A stretch of 64,000 bases of DNA from DATKUC01 sp964577375. GTDB taxonomy: Bacteria > Spirochaetota > Spirochaetia > DSM-27196 > DATKUC01. The notes under the pieces are model-generated. The model did no database searches. It was not told the DNA's origin and worked only from the letters and a program-made list of their open reading frames with translations. Below, piece after piece: positions 24,273 to 32,846 of the stretch. Made by a program: the position numbers and the translations under genes. The first letter of the stretch is position 1, and the number at the start of each line of letters is the position of its first letter. The stretch lies in NCBI GenBank assembly GCA_964577375.1, contig CAZNYW010000015.1, forward strand, positions 1 to 64,000. The letters are read 5' to 3'.

Positions 24273-25832
24273 ATGAAACGCGAGGACATGGCGGCGAAGG
24301 CCGCCGATGGAAGCGGTGGCTGGGACGTCGTCATAATCGGCGGCGGGGCGACGGGTCTGGGCATAGCAGTCGACGCGTCGCTGCGCGGCTATCGTACCCT
24401 TCTGCTCGAGCAGCACGATTTCGCCAAGGCCACCTCGAGCCGCAGCACCAAGATGGCGCACGGCGGGGTCCGCTACCTTCAGCAGGGCAATCTGGGCCTG
24501 GTGATGGAGGCGCTCCGCGAACGCGGAATCATGGTACGGAACGCGCCGCACCTCGTGCACAGTCTATCGTTCATCGTCCCGACCTACCGGTGGTGGGAAC
24601 AGCCCTACTACGGAACCGGACTCAAGCTCTACGATATGCTCGCGGGGGATCTCAGCCTCGGAAGCTCCCGCTTTCTTTCACGACAGGAAACGCTTGACCT
24701 GCTTCCCAACGTCGAACCGCGGAACCTGTTTGGCGGGGTCCTTTTCCACGACGGACAGTTCGACGACGCGCGGCTTGCGGTGAACCTGGCTCAAACCGCC
24801 GCGGAAAACGGTGCCGTGCTCCTGAACTACGCCCGGGTAGTCGAGCTCCTGAAGCGTTCCGGCCGTGTGTCGGGCGTCCGTTTCCAGGACGTCGAGACGG
24901 GCGTCGAGCAGGAGGTGCAGTCCAGGGTTGTAATCAACGCGACCGGCCCCTTTACCGACGCGGTGCGCAGGCTCGACGACGCCGACTCCCGGAGCATCAT
25001 TCGTCCGAGCCAGGGAGTGCACCTGGTTCTCGGGCGCTCATTCCTGCCGGGCGAGGCGGCCCTGATGGTGCCCAGGACGACCGATGGTCGGGTGCTTTTC
25101 GCGGTTCCCTGGCACAACCGGTTGATAGTGGGCACCACCGATACCCCGGTCGATGCACCGGCGCTCGAGCCGCGTCCGCTCGACCGGGAGATCGACTTCA
25201 TCCTCGAGAACGTGCGCCGCTATCTCACCCGCGACCCGGAGCGGACCGACGTGCTCGCCGCCTACGCCGGAGTTCGGCCGCTCGTGGCCTCCGGCGGCAA
25301 CGGACGCACATCGGCGATAAGCAGGGATGAGACGATTCTGGTTTCGCGGTCGGGGCTGGTGACGATTGCCGGAGGAAAATGGACCACCTACCGGAAGATG
25401 GCGGAAAAGACGGTCGACCGGGCAGCTTCGGTTGGCGGTCTCGATGAGCGTCCCTGCCGGACCGCGGCACAGCGGATCCACGGGTATCTGTCGGACCCCG
25501 GGGAGCGGGATGATCTGGACTTCTACGGCAGCGACGCTGCGGTCGTACGCCAGATCGCCCGGTCCACGCCGGCGTTGGCAGGGCAGATTCATCCGAGGCT
25601 GCCTGTAATCGGCGCGCAGGCAGTCCATGCTGTGCGTGAGGAGATGTGCCGGACCGTCGAGGACTTTCTTGCGCGGCGCACCCGCTCGCTGCTGCTCGAT
25701 GCGCGCGCGAGCATCGAGGCAGCGGAGACGGTGGCGACGATTATTGCAGGGGAGCTGGGCCGAGACGGATCCTGGTGCAGGCGCGAAACGGCGGCGTTCA
25801 AGAGCCTCGCGGAGCGATATCTGGTCGGATGA
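24273..25832 (+). CDS. glpD: Glycerol-3-phosphate dehydrogenase, FAD-dependent
   Basis: 519 residues. FAD dinucleotide fold VVIIGGGATGLGIAVDA near 15-32, the GlpD/GlpA family motif SSRSTKMAHGGVRYLQQG, the second FAD contact VTIAGGKWTTYRKMAE near 370 and the C-terminal DAO_C helical domain. It oxidises sn-glycerol 3-phosphate to dihydroxyacetone phosphate at the membrane, feeding electrons to the respiratory chain or another acceptor. The ATG at 24273 has GGAGG 6 nt upstream; a start at 24225 lacks one. A strong terminator follows at 25910. Confidence 0.93.
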   Translation: MKREDMAAKAADGSGGWDVVIIGGGATGLGIAVDASLRGYRTLLLEQHDFAKATSSRSTKMAHGGVRYLQQGNLGLVMEALRERGIMVRNAPHLVHSLSFIVPTYRWWEQPYYGTGLKLYDMLAGDLSLGSSRFLSRQETLDLLPNVEPRNLFGGVLFHDGQFDDARLAVNLAQTAAENGAVLLNYARVVELLKRSGRVSGVRFQDVETGVEQEVQSRVVINATGPFTDAVRRLDDADSRSIIRPSQGVHLVLGRSFLPGEAALMVPRTTDGRVLFAVPWHNRLIVGTTDTPVDAPALEPRPLDREIDFILENVRRYLTRDPERTDVLAAYAGVRPLVASGGNGRTSAISRDETILVSRSGLVTIAGGKWTTYRKMAEKTVDRAASVGGLDERPCRTAAQRIHGYLSDPGERDDLDFYGSDAAVVRQIARSTPALAGQIHPRLPVIGAQAVHAVREEMCRTVEDFLARRTRSLLLDARASIEAAETVATIIAGELGRDGSWCRRETAAFKSLAERYLVG

Positions 25833-25909
25833 GCGCAATATCTGTGGTTCTTCCGTAACCTTTGTCCTTCTGCGCGGTTTTTTTAGTAATGCACGGTGCT
25901 TCAAACCCC

Positions 25910-25950
25910 GAACCCCCGCAGAGTCGTTGGCACTGCGGGGGTTCCCTTTT
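25910..25950. terminator. Rho-independent terminator of glpD
   Basis: GAACCCCCGCAG, 11-nt loop, CTGCGGGGGTTC, then CCTTTT: a perfect 12-bp stem (arms 25910-25921 and 25933-25944). It lies between the convergent glpD and LysR genes and can fold in both transcripts, but the U-run favours the plus strand. Confidence 0.8.
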
Positions 25951-25959
25951 GTCGGACAC

Positions 25960-26844
25960 CTAACCCGCCTTTGTCCCGAGCAGTTCACGTGCAACACGCC
26001 GCATAGCCTGCGCCGCGGCGCTCAATTCCCCTGTCTCGCGCCGGGCAATCAGCAGCGTGCGTGAAGGGGTCGGCGGCGCGATGTCGGTGTAGGCAGGGCC
26101 GTGCTCCTTCCGTACCATCTGCGGGACCACGGTGATTCCCAGTCCCTCTTCAACCAGCCGCTGCACCGTCTCGATCTCATCGCTTTCGTAGACCACCCGC
26201 GGAGCAATGCCGGCCGCGGCGAGCGCTTCGGTGACGATGCGGCGGTAGCCGTGGCCGCTCTTCATCAGAATGAAGGGCTCCCCGGCGACCGATTCGAGGG
26301 GTACGGAGCCCCGCGTCGCCAGACGGTGCCCGGGTGGCAGCGCGAGAACGAGCGGCTCGCGGAAGAGCACCTCTGAGGCGATCCCCGTTCCCAGGCCCGC
26401 CTCGTCGATTATGGCAAGGTCGATCTCGAACTCCCGGAGCGCCCCGGCAAGCTGCGGGGAGGATGCCTCCTTGAGGGTTACGTGGACGCCGGGATGGGCG
26501 CCGAGAAAGGCGCGAAGGAGCTGCGGCAGCAGGTAGGCGCCCGTGGTCGGGAGGCAGCCGAGCGCGACGCTGCCCCGCGTGAGGCCGGACAACTCCTCCA
26601 GCTCCCGCCGTCCCGTCTCGAGCCGGCGCAGCGCTTCGGCCGCATGCGGCCGGAAGAGCGACCCCCGCTCGGTCAGCCTCGCCCCGTGCCGACCCCGTTC
26701 GAAGAGCGGTCCCCCGAGCTCGGCTTCGAGCTTGGCGATCTGTGCCGAAAGCGACGGCTGAGATACGTGGCAGAGGTCGGCGGCTGCGGTAAACGAACCG
26801 GAAAGCGCGACGGCCAGAAAGTAGCGGAGCTGGTGTATTTCCAT
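25960..26844 (-). CDS. LysR-family regulator, likely activator of leuCD
   Basis: 294 residues. HTH at 18-60 (GSFTAAADLCHVSQPSLSAQ), then the two-lobed effector domain, with MKSGHGYRRIVTEAL and a GLGITVVP stretch in the second lobe. It is transcribed divergently from leuCD with a 91-bp AT-rich gap that carries a perfect LysR-type dyad just upstream of the leu -35. The class usually binds a pathway metabolite; a leucine-pathway intermediate is plausible but unproven. Confidence 0.9.
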   Translation of the reverse strand: MEIHQLRYFLAVALSGSFTAAADLCHVSQPSLSAQIAKLEAELGGPLFERGRHGARLTERGSLFRPHAAEALRRLETGRRELEELSGLTRGSVALGCLPTTGAYLLPQLLRAFLGAHPGVHVTLKEASSPQLAGALREFEIDLAIIDEAGLGTGIASEVLFREPLVLALPPGHRLATRGSVPLESVAGEPFILMKSGHGYRRIVTEALAAAGIAPRVVYESDEIETVQRLVEEGLGITVVPQMVRKEHGPAYTDIAPPTPSRTLLIARRETGELSAAAQAMRRVARELLGTKAG

Positions 26845-26854
26845 AGTCTTGTCC

Positions 26855-26876
26855 TATATTATTTATAGATAATATA
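26855..26876. promoter_or_regulatory. Perfect dyad, LysR-type binding site
   Basis: TATATTAT, TTATAG, ATAATATA: 8-bp arms, AT-rich like T-N11-A LysR boxes. It ends 3 bp before the -35 of the leuC promoter, an activator position, and starts 10 bp from the LysR start codon, so it could also repress that gene. Confidence 0.7.
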
Positions 26877-26879
26877 TCT

Positions 26880-26908
26880 TTTACAAATGGATGGAAAGAC
26901 GGTATGAT
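26880..26908 (+). promoter_or_regulatory. leuCD promoter
   Basis: TTTACA, a 17-bp spacer and TATGAT. The transcript would start near 26914, giving a leader of about 22 nt with GGAGG before the ATG at 26936. No leader peptide or T-box fits in so short a leader. Confidence 0.65.
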
Positions 26909-26935
26909 AGCCACATCCACGCAGCTGGAGGACTT

Positions 26936-28366
26936 ATGGCAAAAGGAACTTTGTACAACAAGATATGGGACTCTCACTCGGTGGCGACGCTGCCGACGGG
27001 CCAGACCCAGCTTTTTATTGGTTTACATCTGGTTCACGAGGTAACCAGCCCTCAGGCCTTCGACATGCTTCGCGAGAAGGGACTCAAGATTGCCTATCCG
27101 GAGCGCACCTTCGCGACGGTCGATCACATCGTTCCCACGGCGACTCATCAGCGACCCTTCGCGGACGGCCAGGCGGAACAGATGATGAAGGCGATTGAGA
27201 CGAACACCAGTGAGTTCGGACTCAAGTTCTTCAATTTCGGCAGCGGACGGCAGGGTGTCGTGCACATCATCGGGCCCGAGCTCGGACTGACCCAGCCGGG
27301 CATGACGATCGCATGCGGTGACTCGCATACCTCGACGCACGGAGCCTTCGGAACGCTCGCCTTCGGCATCGGGACCTCGCAGGTCCGCGACGTGCTGGCA
27401 TCCCAGTGTCTCGCGATGGACCCCATGAAGGTTCGACGCATCGAGATCAACGGCCGCCTCGGCGCCGGGGTAACACCAAAGGATGTGATCCTCTTCATCA
27501 TCAACCGGCTCGGGGTGAAGGGCGGGCTCGGCTATGTCTATGAGTACGCAGGCGACGTGTTCGACGAGATGAGCATGGAGGGCCGCATGACGGTCTGCAA
27601 CATGTCAATCGAAGGCGGCGCGCGGGCGGGCTATGTGAATCCGGACAAGACCACATTCGACTACCTGGAAGGCAGGGAATACGCGCCAAAGGGCGCCGAG
27701 TGGGACAAAGCGGTCGCCTACTGGCAATCGCTCGCTTCCGACGGTGACGCCGAGTATGACGATGTGGTTCGGTTCGACGCTGCGGACATAGAGCCGATGG
27801 TCACCTGGGGCGTTACCCCGGGCCAGAGCGTCGGCATAAGCCACCCTCTGCCCGACCCGGCGAAGGTCGAGGACGAGGGGGAGCGGAAATCGATGGAACT
27901 CGCATTCCGTCACATGAAGCTCCAGCCGGGCGCCCGCATGGAAGAGACCAGAATCGATGTCGCATTCATAGGAAGCTGTACGAACGGCCGCATATCGGAC
28001 CTCCGCGCGGCCGCGCAGGTTGTCCAGGGACGCCGGGTTGCCGAGGGTGTGAAGGCTTTCGTGGTACCCGGTTCGATGCAGGTGCGCGTCCAGGCAATCG
28101 CGGAGGGACTGGACAAGATCTTCACTGCCGCGGGATTCGAATGGCGTGAGGCGGGCTGCTCGATGTGTCTGGCAATGAACCCCGACAAGCTCACCGGCGA
28201 CCAGATTTCGGCGAGCTCGAGCAACCGGAATTTCATCGGCCGTCAGGGAAGCCCGACCGGGCGAACCCTTCTCATGTCACCCCCGATGGTGGCGGCCGCC
28301 GCGGTCGAAGGGCACGTAACCGACATCCGTGGATTCAAAGCGGCGCCGACGTCCGCATCAGCTTAA
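26936..28366 (+). CDS. leuC: 3-isopropylmalate dehydratase, large subunit
   Basis: 476 residues, aconitase superfamily. The 4Fe-4S ligands are C348 (IGSCTNGR), C408 and C411 (GCSMCLAMNPD), matching LeuC spacing. GDSHTSTHGAFGTLAFGIGT is also typical. With LeuD it isomerises 2- and 3-isopropylmalate in leucine synthesis. The ATG at 26936 has GGAGG 6 nt before it; an upstream ATG at 26891 lies inside the promoter. leuA and leuB are not in the window. Confidence 0.96.
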   Translation: MAKGTLYNKIWDSHSVATLPTGQTQLFIGLHLVHEVTSPQAFDMLREKGLKIAYPERTFATVDHIVPTATHQRPFADGQAEQMMKAIETNTSEFGLKFFNFGSGRQGVVHIIGPELGLTQPGMTIACGDSHTSTHGAFGTLAFGIGTSQVRDVLASQCLAMDPMKVRRIEINGRLGAGVTPKDVILFIINRLGVKGGLGYVYEYAGDVFDEMSMEGRMTVCNMSIEGGARAGYVNPDKTTFDYLEGREYAPKGAEWDKAVAYWQSLASDGDAEYDDVVRFDAADIEPMVTWGVTPGQSVGISHPLPDPAKVEDEGERKSMELAFRHMKLQPGARMEETRIDVAFIGSCTNGRISDLRAAAQVVQGRRVAEGVKAFVVPGSMQVRVQAIAEGLDKIFTAAGFEWREAGCSMCLAMNPDKLTGDQISASSSNRNFIGRQGSPTGRTLLMSPPMVAAAAVEGHVTDIRGFKAAPTSASA

Positions 28367-28376
28367 GGAGCAGACC

Positions 28377-28979
28377 ATGTCCAAGATCGTTCAGATAGAA
28401 GGGACTGCCGTCCCGGTCGTCGGTGACGACATCGATACCGACCGCATCATCCCGGCGCGATACCTGAAAGAGATAACCTTCAGCCGGATGGGTGAGTATC
28501 CCTTTTTCGACGAGAGGTTCAACGCCGACGGAAGCAGGAAGGATCACCCCTTCAACCGGCAGGAGCATCAGGGCGCGGCGCTCCTTCTGGCAAACTCCAA
28601 TTTCGGCTGCGGAAGCTCACGCGAGCATGCTCCCCAGGCGCTCGCGCGCTGGGGAATCAAGGCGATAGTGGCCGAAAGCTATGCGGAGATCTTCACCGGC
28701 AACTGCACCATGATGGGCGTGCCCACCGTAACCGCTTCCGGCGAGGAGATTGCGCGGCTGCAGAAACTTGCAGCGGAAAAGCCTTCCACGCGGTTCTCAC
28801 TCGATCTGGAACGGATGGTGCTGAAGGCGGGCGATATCGAAGTACAGGTCGCGATGCCTGACGGCAGGAGGAAGGCACTGGTTGAGGGAATCTGGGACAG
28901 CACGAGCCTGCTTCTGGGCAACGGCGACAGAGTGAAAGAGACTGCCGCGAAGCTGCCCTATATGGCGGGGCGCTACTAG
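28377..28979 (+). CDS. leuD: 3-isopropylmalate dehydratase, small subunit
   Basis: 200 residues with the swivelling-domain motifs DDIDTDRIIPARYLK and ANSNFGCGSSREHAPQAL. AAGGAG stands before the ATG, 10 bp after leuC. The length fits the stand-alone small subunit. Its TAG stop shares the palindrome CTAG with the stop of the convergent response-regulator gene. Confidence 0.96.
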   Translation: MSKIVQIEGTAVPVVGDDIDTDRIIPARYLKEITFSRMGEYPFFDERFNADGSRKDHPFNRQEHQGAALLLANSNFGCGSSREHAPQALARWGIKAIVAESYAEIFTGNCTMMGVPTVTASGEEIARLQKLAAEKPSTRFSLDLERMVLKAGDIEVQVAMPDGRRKALVEGIWDSTSLLLGNGDRVKETAAKLPYMAGRY

Positions 28980-29374
28980 CCCTGCGCGACGGCTCCGGCG
29001 ACGAGTGTTTCCGCCTGCTCGACAAGCTCGTCGGGCAGGAACGGTTTGCTCAGGAATCCGACGTTATCGGCCGCGCACAGCTGCTCGAAGTCCCGTTCGG
29101 GATAGCCTGACATATAGAGAACCGGCACCCCGGGCTGCAGATACCCGAGCTTCCGTACGAGCGTCGGTCCGTTCATTCCCGGCATAACGATATCCGAGAT
29201 GATCAGATCTATAGCGCCGTTTCGGGACTCGGCGAGCTTGATCGCTTCGTCCGGCGAAGAGGCCGAGACTACCTCAACTCCGCGCGAGCGGAGTATGAGC
29301 TGAATGATTTCGCGGACCTCGTTTTCGTCCTCGACGAGCAGGACGGTCTTTCGCCGCAGCGCTGATTCCTTCAT
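28976..29374 (-). CDS. CheY-like response regulator
   Basis: 132 residues, receiver domain only: acidic pair E15-D16, D61 (ISDIVMPGMNG), S89 and K110 (LSKPF). The GYPE after S89 resembles receivers that work with hybrid histidine kinases. It is monocistronic with its own promoter at 29444-29472, and no kinase gene is adjacent. Its stop codon overlaps that of leuD by 3 bp. Confidence 0.9.
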   Translation of the reverse strand: MKESALRRKTVLLVEDENEVREIIQLILRSRGVEVVSASSPDEAIKLAESRNGAIDLIISDIVMPGMNGPTLVRKLGYLQPGVPVLYMSGYPERDFEQLCAADNVGFLSKPFLPDELVEQAETLVAGAVAQG

Positions 29375-29443
29375 GGTATCCTCTCAGGCAACCCGGCAAC
29401 TCCTGCCTCGCGTATTCGCGCCGGGCGTTTGCTATTGGATGTC

Positions 29444-29472
29444 ATATTACCACGTTTTAATAAAAAAGTCAA
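29444..29472 (-). promoter_or_regulatory. Promoter of the CheY-like gene
   Basis: Minus strand TTGACT, a 17-bp AT-rich spacer and TAATAT, with initiation near 29437 and a leader of about 63 nt. It is one of the best promoter matches in the window. The gap 29375-29527 otherwise shows only a short direct repeat GGCACCTGA near 29518-29540. Confidence 0.65.
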
Positions 29473-29527
29473 TTAAGTCCAGCAGAGTTTTTGATTTTTC
29501 CCATCGTCGGTTTGTCAGGTGCCGCTC

Positions 29528-30439
29528 TCAGGTGCCGGCGTGTGCAATGTCGATGCGAATCCGCACCGACATTCCCGGCACGAGCCTGGTCCCCTTCGTC
29601 GAACCGGGGTCGTCGAGCGTGATGCGCACTGCGATGCGCTGCATCTGCTTGCTGAAGTTGGAGGCGCCTCCCGAGGGAGCTATCGGCGAAAAGTGATCAG
29701 CGGTCGTCGCCCCAACCCGTTCGACCCTTCCGGTGAAGGTCTTATCCGGAAGCGCATCGGCGTTGATCGTCACCGGCTGGCCTGGATGTACTAGCCTGAT
29801 CCGCGTTTCGTCGATGTTTGCCGAGACCCATTCGTCCTTCAGATCGTAAAGGCTGAAGATTGTCTGTCCGGGGGTGACCACGTCGCCGGCGCTTCTCCAT
29901 TTTTTCGCCACCACGCCGTCGAGCGGAGACTTCAACGTGGCATCGGCAAGGGTATCGGTGGCCGCCCTTTCGGCCGCTTCCGCCGCCTTCCTGCGCGATT
30001 CCGCCTGATCAACCCTGGTCTGCGCCTCGGCGGCCGCGGTCTTCACTTCGTCGTACCGCTGCCGGGATATCGCGCCGGCCTTGAGCTGGGCATCGGCGCG
30101 GCCAAGGTCCGACAGGGCGCCGGCAAGGTGGACCTGTGCCAGCTGTGCAGCCTGCGATGCCTCCTCGACCTTCACCCGGGCCTGATCGAGCCGGTCCGAC
30201 AGTGCCGCGCTGTCAAGAGTCGCAAGTGTTTCACCGGTGCTCACCCGGTCGCCCGGCGCGGCCTTTACCTGCACCAGTCTGCCCAGGATCGTCGCGCTTA
30301 CCGCCACCTGGTTTCCGTCGACGATTGCGTTGTCCGTCGAGACGTACCGGAGATCCTGCTGCCGGTAGAACAAGAGGATGGCGAGGATTCCGATAACTCC
30401 CACGGCCAGCAGGAGACCTATCGTCAGTTTTCGCGACAT
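29528..30439 (-). CDS. HlyD/EmrA-family membrane fusion protein
   Basis: 303 residues: an N-terminal membrane anchor (7-24), a lipoyl-like half motif (VSATILGRLVQVKAAPGDRV), a helical hairpin rich in Ala/Gln/Glu, the second lipoyl half (LKSPLDGVVAKKWRSAGDVV) and a beta-barrel. It is the periplasmic adaptor for the EmrB-like transporter, whose gene ends 3 bp upstream. No outer-membrane channel gene follows. Confidence 0.9.
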   Translation of the reverse strand: MSRKLTIGLLLAVGVIGILAILLFYRQQDLRYVSTDNAIVDGNQVAVSATILGRLVQVKAAPGDRVSTGETLATLDSAALSDRLDQARVKVEEASQAAQLAQVHLAGALSDLGRADAQLKAGAISRQRYDEVKTAAAEAQTRVDQAESRRKAAEAAERAATDTLADATLKSPLDGVVAKKWRSAGDVVTPGQTIFSLYDLKDEWVSANIDETRIRLVHPGQPVTINADALPDKTFTGRVERVGATTADHFSPIAPSGGASNFSKQMQRIAVRITLDDPGSTKGTRLVPGMSVRIRIDIAHAGT

Positions 30440-30442
30440 GAT

Positions 30443-32035
30443 CTACTCCCCTGACGCTGCAGGGCCACCGGAGCCACGACCGCGTTTCAGAAGAAACGCC
30501 GGAACAAGTGCGATAAGGGTGAACGCTGCGGTAATAAGGAACACATCGTCGATAGCGTTCACGTAGGAGTTCTGGGTTACCATTCCGTTGAGCACAGCGA
30601 TTGCACCACCCTTTCCCCGCGTGCCGCCTCCGAGGGCGGCGCTCAGCTTTGCGACCATCCCGGAGACTACGGGGCTCGCGGTGTTCAGTGCCGAGTTGAT
30701 GTTTACCCGGTGCATCGCCTGACGGGTGCTGAGTATCGATGTGAGCACCGCGATTCCGAATGAACCGGCAACACGGCCGATGATGTTGGTGACTGCCGAT
30801 GCCCTGGCGATGAGTGCGTCGGGAATGTCGGCGAGTGCCGAAGTCTGAGCCGGCATATTGGCAAGCGGCATCACCACGCCCCGTATCATCACCCAGATCA
30901 CTACCGTCGACGTTGCGGTGACCACGCTGAGATTGTGAAACAGGTAGGTGGTCAGCGCAAGCAGAAGCACGCCGGTCACTACGAGAGGTCTTGGACCGAT
31001 CTTGTCGTACAGACGCCCGATCACCGGCATCATCATGCCGGATACAAGGGCCCCGGGCATCAGGAGCATGCCGGTCTGAAACGCTCCGAGGCCACGGATG
31101 TTCTGCAGAAAGAGCGGCAGGTAGAAGAGCCCCGCGTACATGCCGACGGTGGTCACGACGATGAGGATGTTGGCCCACATGAAGGAGGGATACTTGAACA
31201 CCCGGAGGTCGAGCAGCGGCTTCTTGGCGGTAAGCTCGATGTAGATGAAGAGGGCGAACGCTACCGCGCTCGTGAAAAGCAGCAGCACGGTGGGCTCGGC
31301 TCCCCAGCCCCAGTCTGCTCCCTTGCTGAGCGCGAGGAGGAGCGAAAACAGCGCAACCGACGAGGTGAGAGAGCCTCCGATGTCCAGCCTGCCCGGGTGG
31401 GCACTCTCGAACGCCGGGAGGAACGACCAGGAGAGCAGCACGCCGATCACGCCGACCGGCAGGTTGATGGTGAAGATCCAGCGCCAGTCGACATACTCAA
31501 CGAGGTAACCGCCCAGGGTAGGTCCCAGTGCCGGCGCAACCAGCAGTGCAATGCCGAAAATACCCATCGCGCGACCGATGCGGTCGCGTGGAACCAGCCG
31601 GTAGACCATGGCCATGGTCGTCGGCATGATCATTCCGCCTCCCACCGCCTGGATTATCCGCGCGGCGATCAGAAACTGGAGGGAGGGCGCGGCTGCACAG
31701 AGAAGCGAGCCGAGGACGAAGACACCCATTGCGAGCATATAGAGGTTCTTCAGTCCCAGCCGGTCGCCGAGCCAGCCGGAGAAGGGGACGACCACGCCCA
31801 GCGCAAGCAGGTAGGCCGTGGCAACCCACTGAACTGCAGTCGTGTCGACGCCAAAGACATTCATCATCGTCGGAATGGCGACGTTGACGATGCTCGTGTC
31901 GAGAATCGCCATGAAGGCGCCTATGAGGCCTACCAGAACCGGGGCAAGCCAGTGAGCGGTCCGGGGTGACTTTGCAGGCTCGACCGCGGTTGTTGCGGTC
32001 TGTTGCCGGTCTTCCGTTCGGGTTGCGTCACTCAC
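30443..32035 (-). CDS. DHA2-family (EmrB-like) drug:H+ antiporter
   Basis: About 530 residues, 14 membrane segments. Motifs LDTSIVNVAIPTM in TM1, GDRLGLKN in loop 2-3 (motif A) and LGPTLGGYLVEYVDWRWIF (antiporter motif C region) mark the EmrB/QacA group. The GTG start at 32035 has AAGGAGG 6 nt upstream and overlaps the padR-like gene by 8 bp; a longer reading would begin inside that gene. Likely exports hydrophobic toxic compounds together with the adaptor. Confidence 0.9.
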   Translation of the reverse strand: MSDATRTEDRQQTATTAVEPAKSPRTAHWLAPVLVGLIGAFMAILDTSIVNVAIPTMMNVFGVDTTAVQWVATAYLLALGVVVPFSGWLGDRLGLKNLYMLAMGVFVLGSLLCAAAPSLQFLIAARIIQAVGGGMIMPTTMAMVYRLVPRDRIGRAMGIFGIALLVAPALGPTLGGYLVEYVDWRWIFTINLPVGVIGVLLSWSFLPAFESAHPGRLDIGGSLTSSVALFSLLLALSKGADWGWGAEPTVLLLFTSAVAFALFIYIELTAKKPLLDLRVFKYPSFMWANILIVVTTVGMYAGLFYLPLFLQNIRGLGAFQTGMLLMPGALVSGMMMPVIGRLYDKIGPRPLVVTGVLLLALTTYLFHNLSVVTATSTVVIWVMIRGVVMPLANMPAQTSALADIPDALIARASAVTNIIGRVAGSFGIAVLTSILSTRQAMHRVNINSALNTASPVVSGMVAKLSAALGGGTRGKGGAIAVLNGMVTQNSYVNAIDDVFLITAAFTLIALVPAFLLKRGRGSGGPAASGE

Positions 32036-32564
32036 GGTCCGCCTCCTTCGTAGAAAGATCGGTAAGATCGTCGATCCAGGAGAGCTCCTGGAGGTTGCGA
32101 TTCTCCCGATGCTCGACGATCCGTTTGATCCAGGGGGAGCTGTATATCTCTGCCAGGCTTTCCTGCCGCGAGCGCCGAAGGGCGACTCGCTTGCGCAGCA
32201 CCTCACGGCGCCGCTCGAGGATGGCCTGTCTGTTGGTCCGGTTGATGAACTCGAAAAATGCTACACGCACGGTAAACTCTTCATCCTTTTCAGCCTCTGT
32301 ATCGCCGAAATCGGAAATCATCTCCAGAAAGCGCTTTTCACCTTCCGCGGTAATTCTGTACATGTGACGAGACCGTTTCCCGCTCTGCTCACAATCCTCA
32401 CGCTGTACCGCTCCCAGCTTCTCGAGCCGGTGAAGTGAGGGGTAGAGCAGGTTGGTATTGAGCTTGCGTGGACCGGTCAGGATCCTGTCGACGTGCTTCC
32501 TGATGTCGTAGCCGTGTCGCGGCGCGATCTTCAGGAAGGCAAGTACTATTAGATCTGTCAACAT
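32028..32564 (-). CDS. PadR-family transcriptional regulator
   Basis: 178 residues: an N-terminal winged helix (LIVLAFLKIAPRHGYDIRK; LNTNLLYPSLHRLEKLGAV; YRITAEGEKRFLEM) and a long C-terminal helical region with many Arg/Glu (dimerisation). It is first in the operon with the EmrB- and EmrA-like genes and is probably the drug-responsive repressor. A candidate operator lies at 32602-32612. Confidence 0.9.
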   Translation of the reverse strand: MLTDLIVLAFLKIAPRHGYDIRKHVDRILTGPRKLNTNLLYPSLHRLEKLGAVQREDCEQSGKRSRHMYRITAEGEKRFLEMISDFGDTEAEKDEEFTVRVAFFEFINRTNRQAILERRREVLRKRVALRRSRQESLAEIYSSPWIKRIVEHRENRNLQELSWIDDLTDLSTKEADRE

Positions 32565-32601
32565 TGATTCTTCTCGCGAGACGCGATGACGCGTCGGATA
32601 T

Positions 32602-32612
32602 GATAATTTATC
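32602..32612. promoter_or_regulatory. Candidate PadR operator
   Basis: GATAA-T-TTATC, a perfect 5-1-5 palindrome 37 bp upstream of the padR-like start, overlapping a possible minus-strand -10 (TAAATT, 17 bp from TTGCCG). PadR repressors often bind short AT-rich palindromes at their own promoter. Confidence 0.4.
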
Positions 32613-32728
32613 TTATTCGGACGCCAACGGCAACAGCTATGTGATGATACGGGGCACCCGATCACGCTTGCCGGGGATCCTGCGGATATCGAAGCGGCCG
32701 ACGGTTCTGGAAAACTACCGGAAATGGA

Positions 32729-32756
32729 TTGACATTATCAGGTTTAGTGCTCTAAT
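32729..32756 (+). promoter_or_regulatory. Promoter of a candidate small RNA
   Basis: Consensus TTGACA (32729-32734), a 16-bp spacer and TCTAAT (32751-32756). It faces away from the PadR gene and toward the 3' end of the minus-strand chemoreceptor gene, so it serves no annotated coding gene. Confidence 0.6.
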
Positions 32757-32762
32757 CACGTG

Positions 32763-32840
32763 TTCACTTTTAATAGAGTTTTAGTTCTATTCGGGGTGCC
32801 CGCCTTTCTTGAATGTTCTTCCTCACGGCACCCCTTTTTT
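32763..32840 (+). ncRNA. Candidate small RNA with intrinsic terminator
   Basis: Predicted transcript of about 78 nt between the promoter at 32729 and a clear terminator: GGGGTGCC (32793-32800), 26-nt loop, GGCACCCC (32827-32834), then six T. A first small hairpin AATAGA / TCTATT lies at 32772-32791. No start codon with a ribosome site gives a plausible peptide. The terminator loop is pyrimidine-rich and single-stranded, as a base-pairing region might be. The transcript ends 6 bp before the convergent chemoreceptor stop, so readthrough would be antisense to it. Confidence 0.55.
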
Positions 32841-32846
32841 GTGCTC

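Noticed and set aside
32565..32600. Short palindromes TCTCGCGAGA and CGCG-ATGA-CGCG upstream of the PadR gene as operators
   Set aside because: GC-rich, between promoter and start, unlike typical PadR sites; the AT-rich GATAA-T-TTATC is the better candidate.
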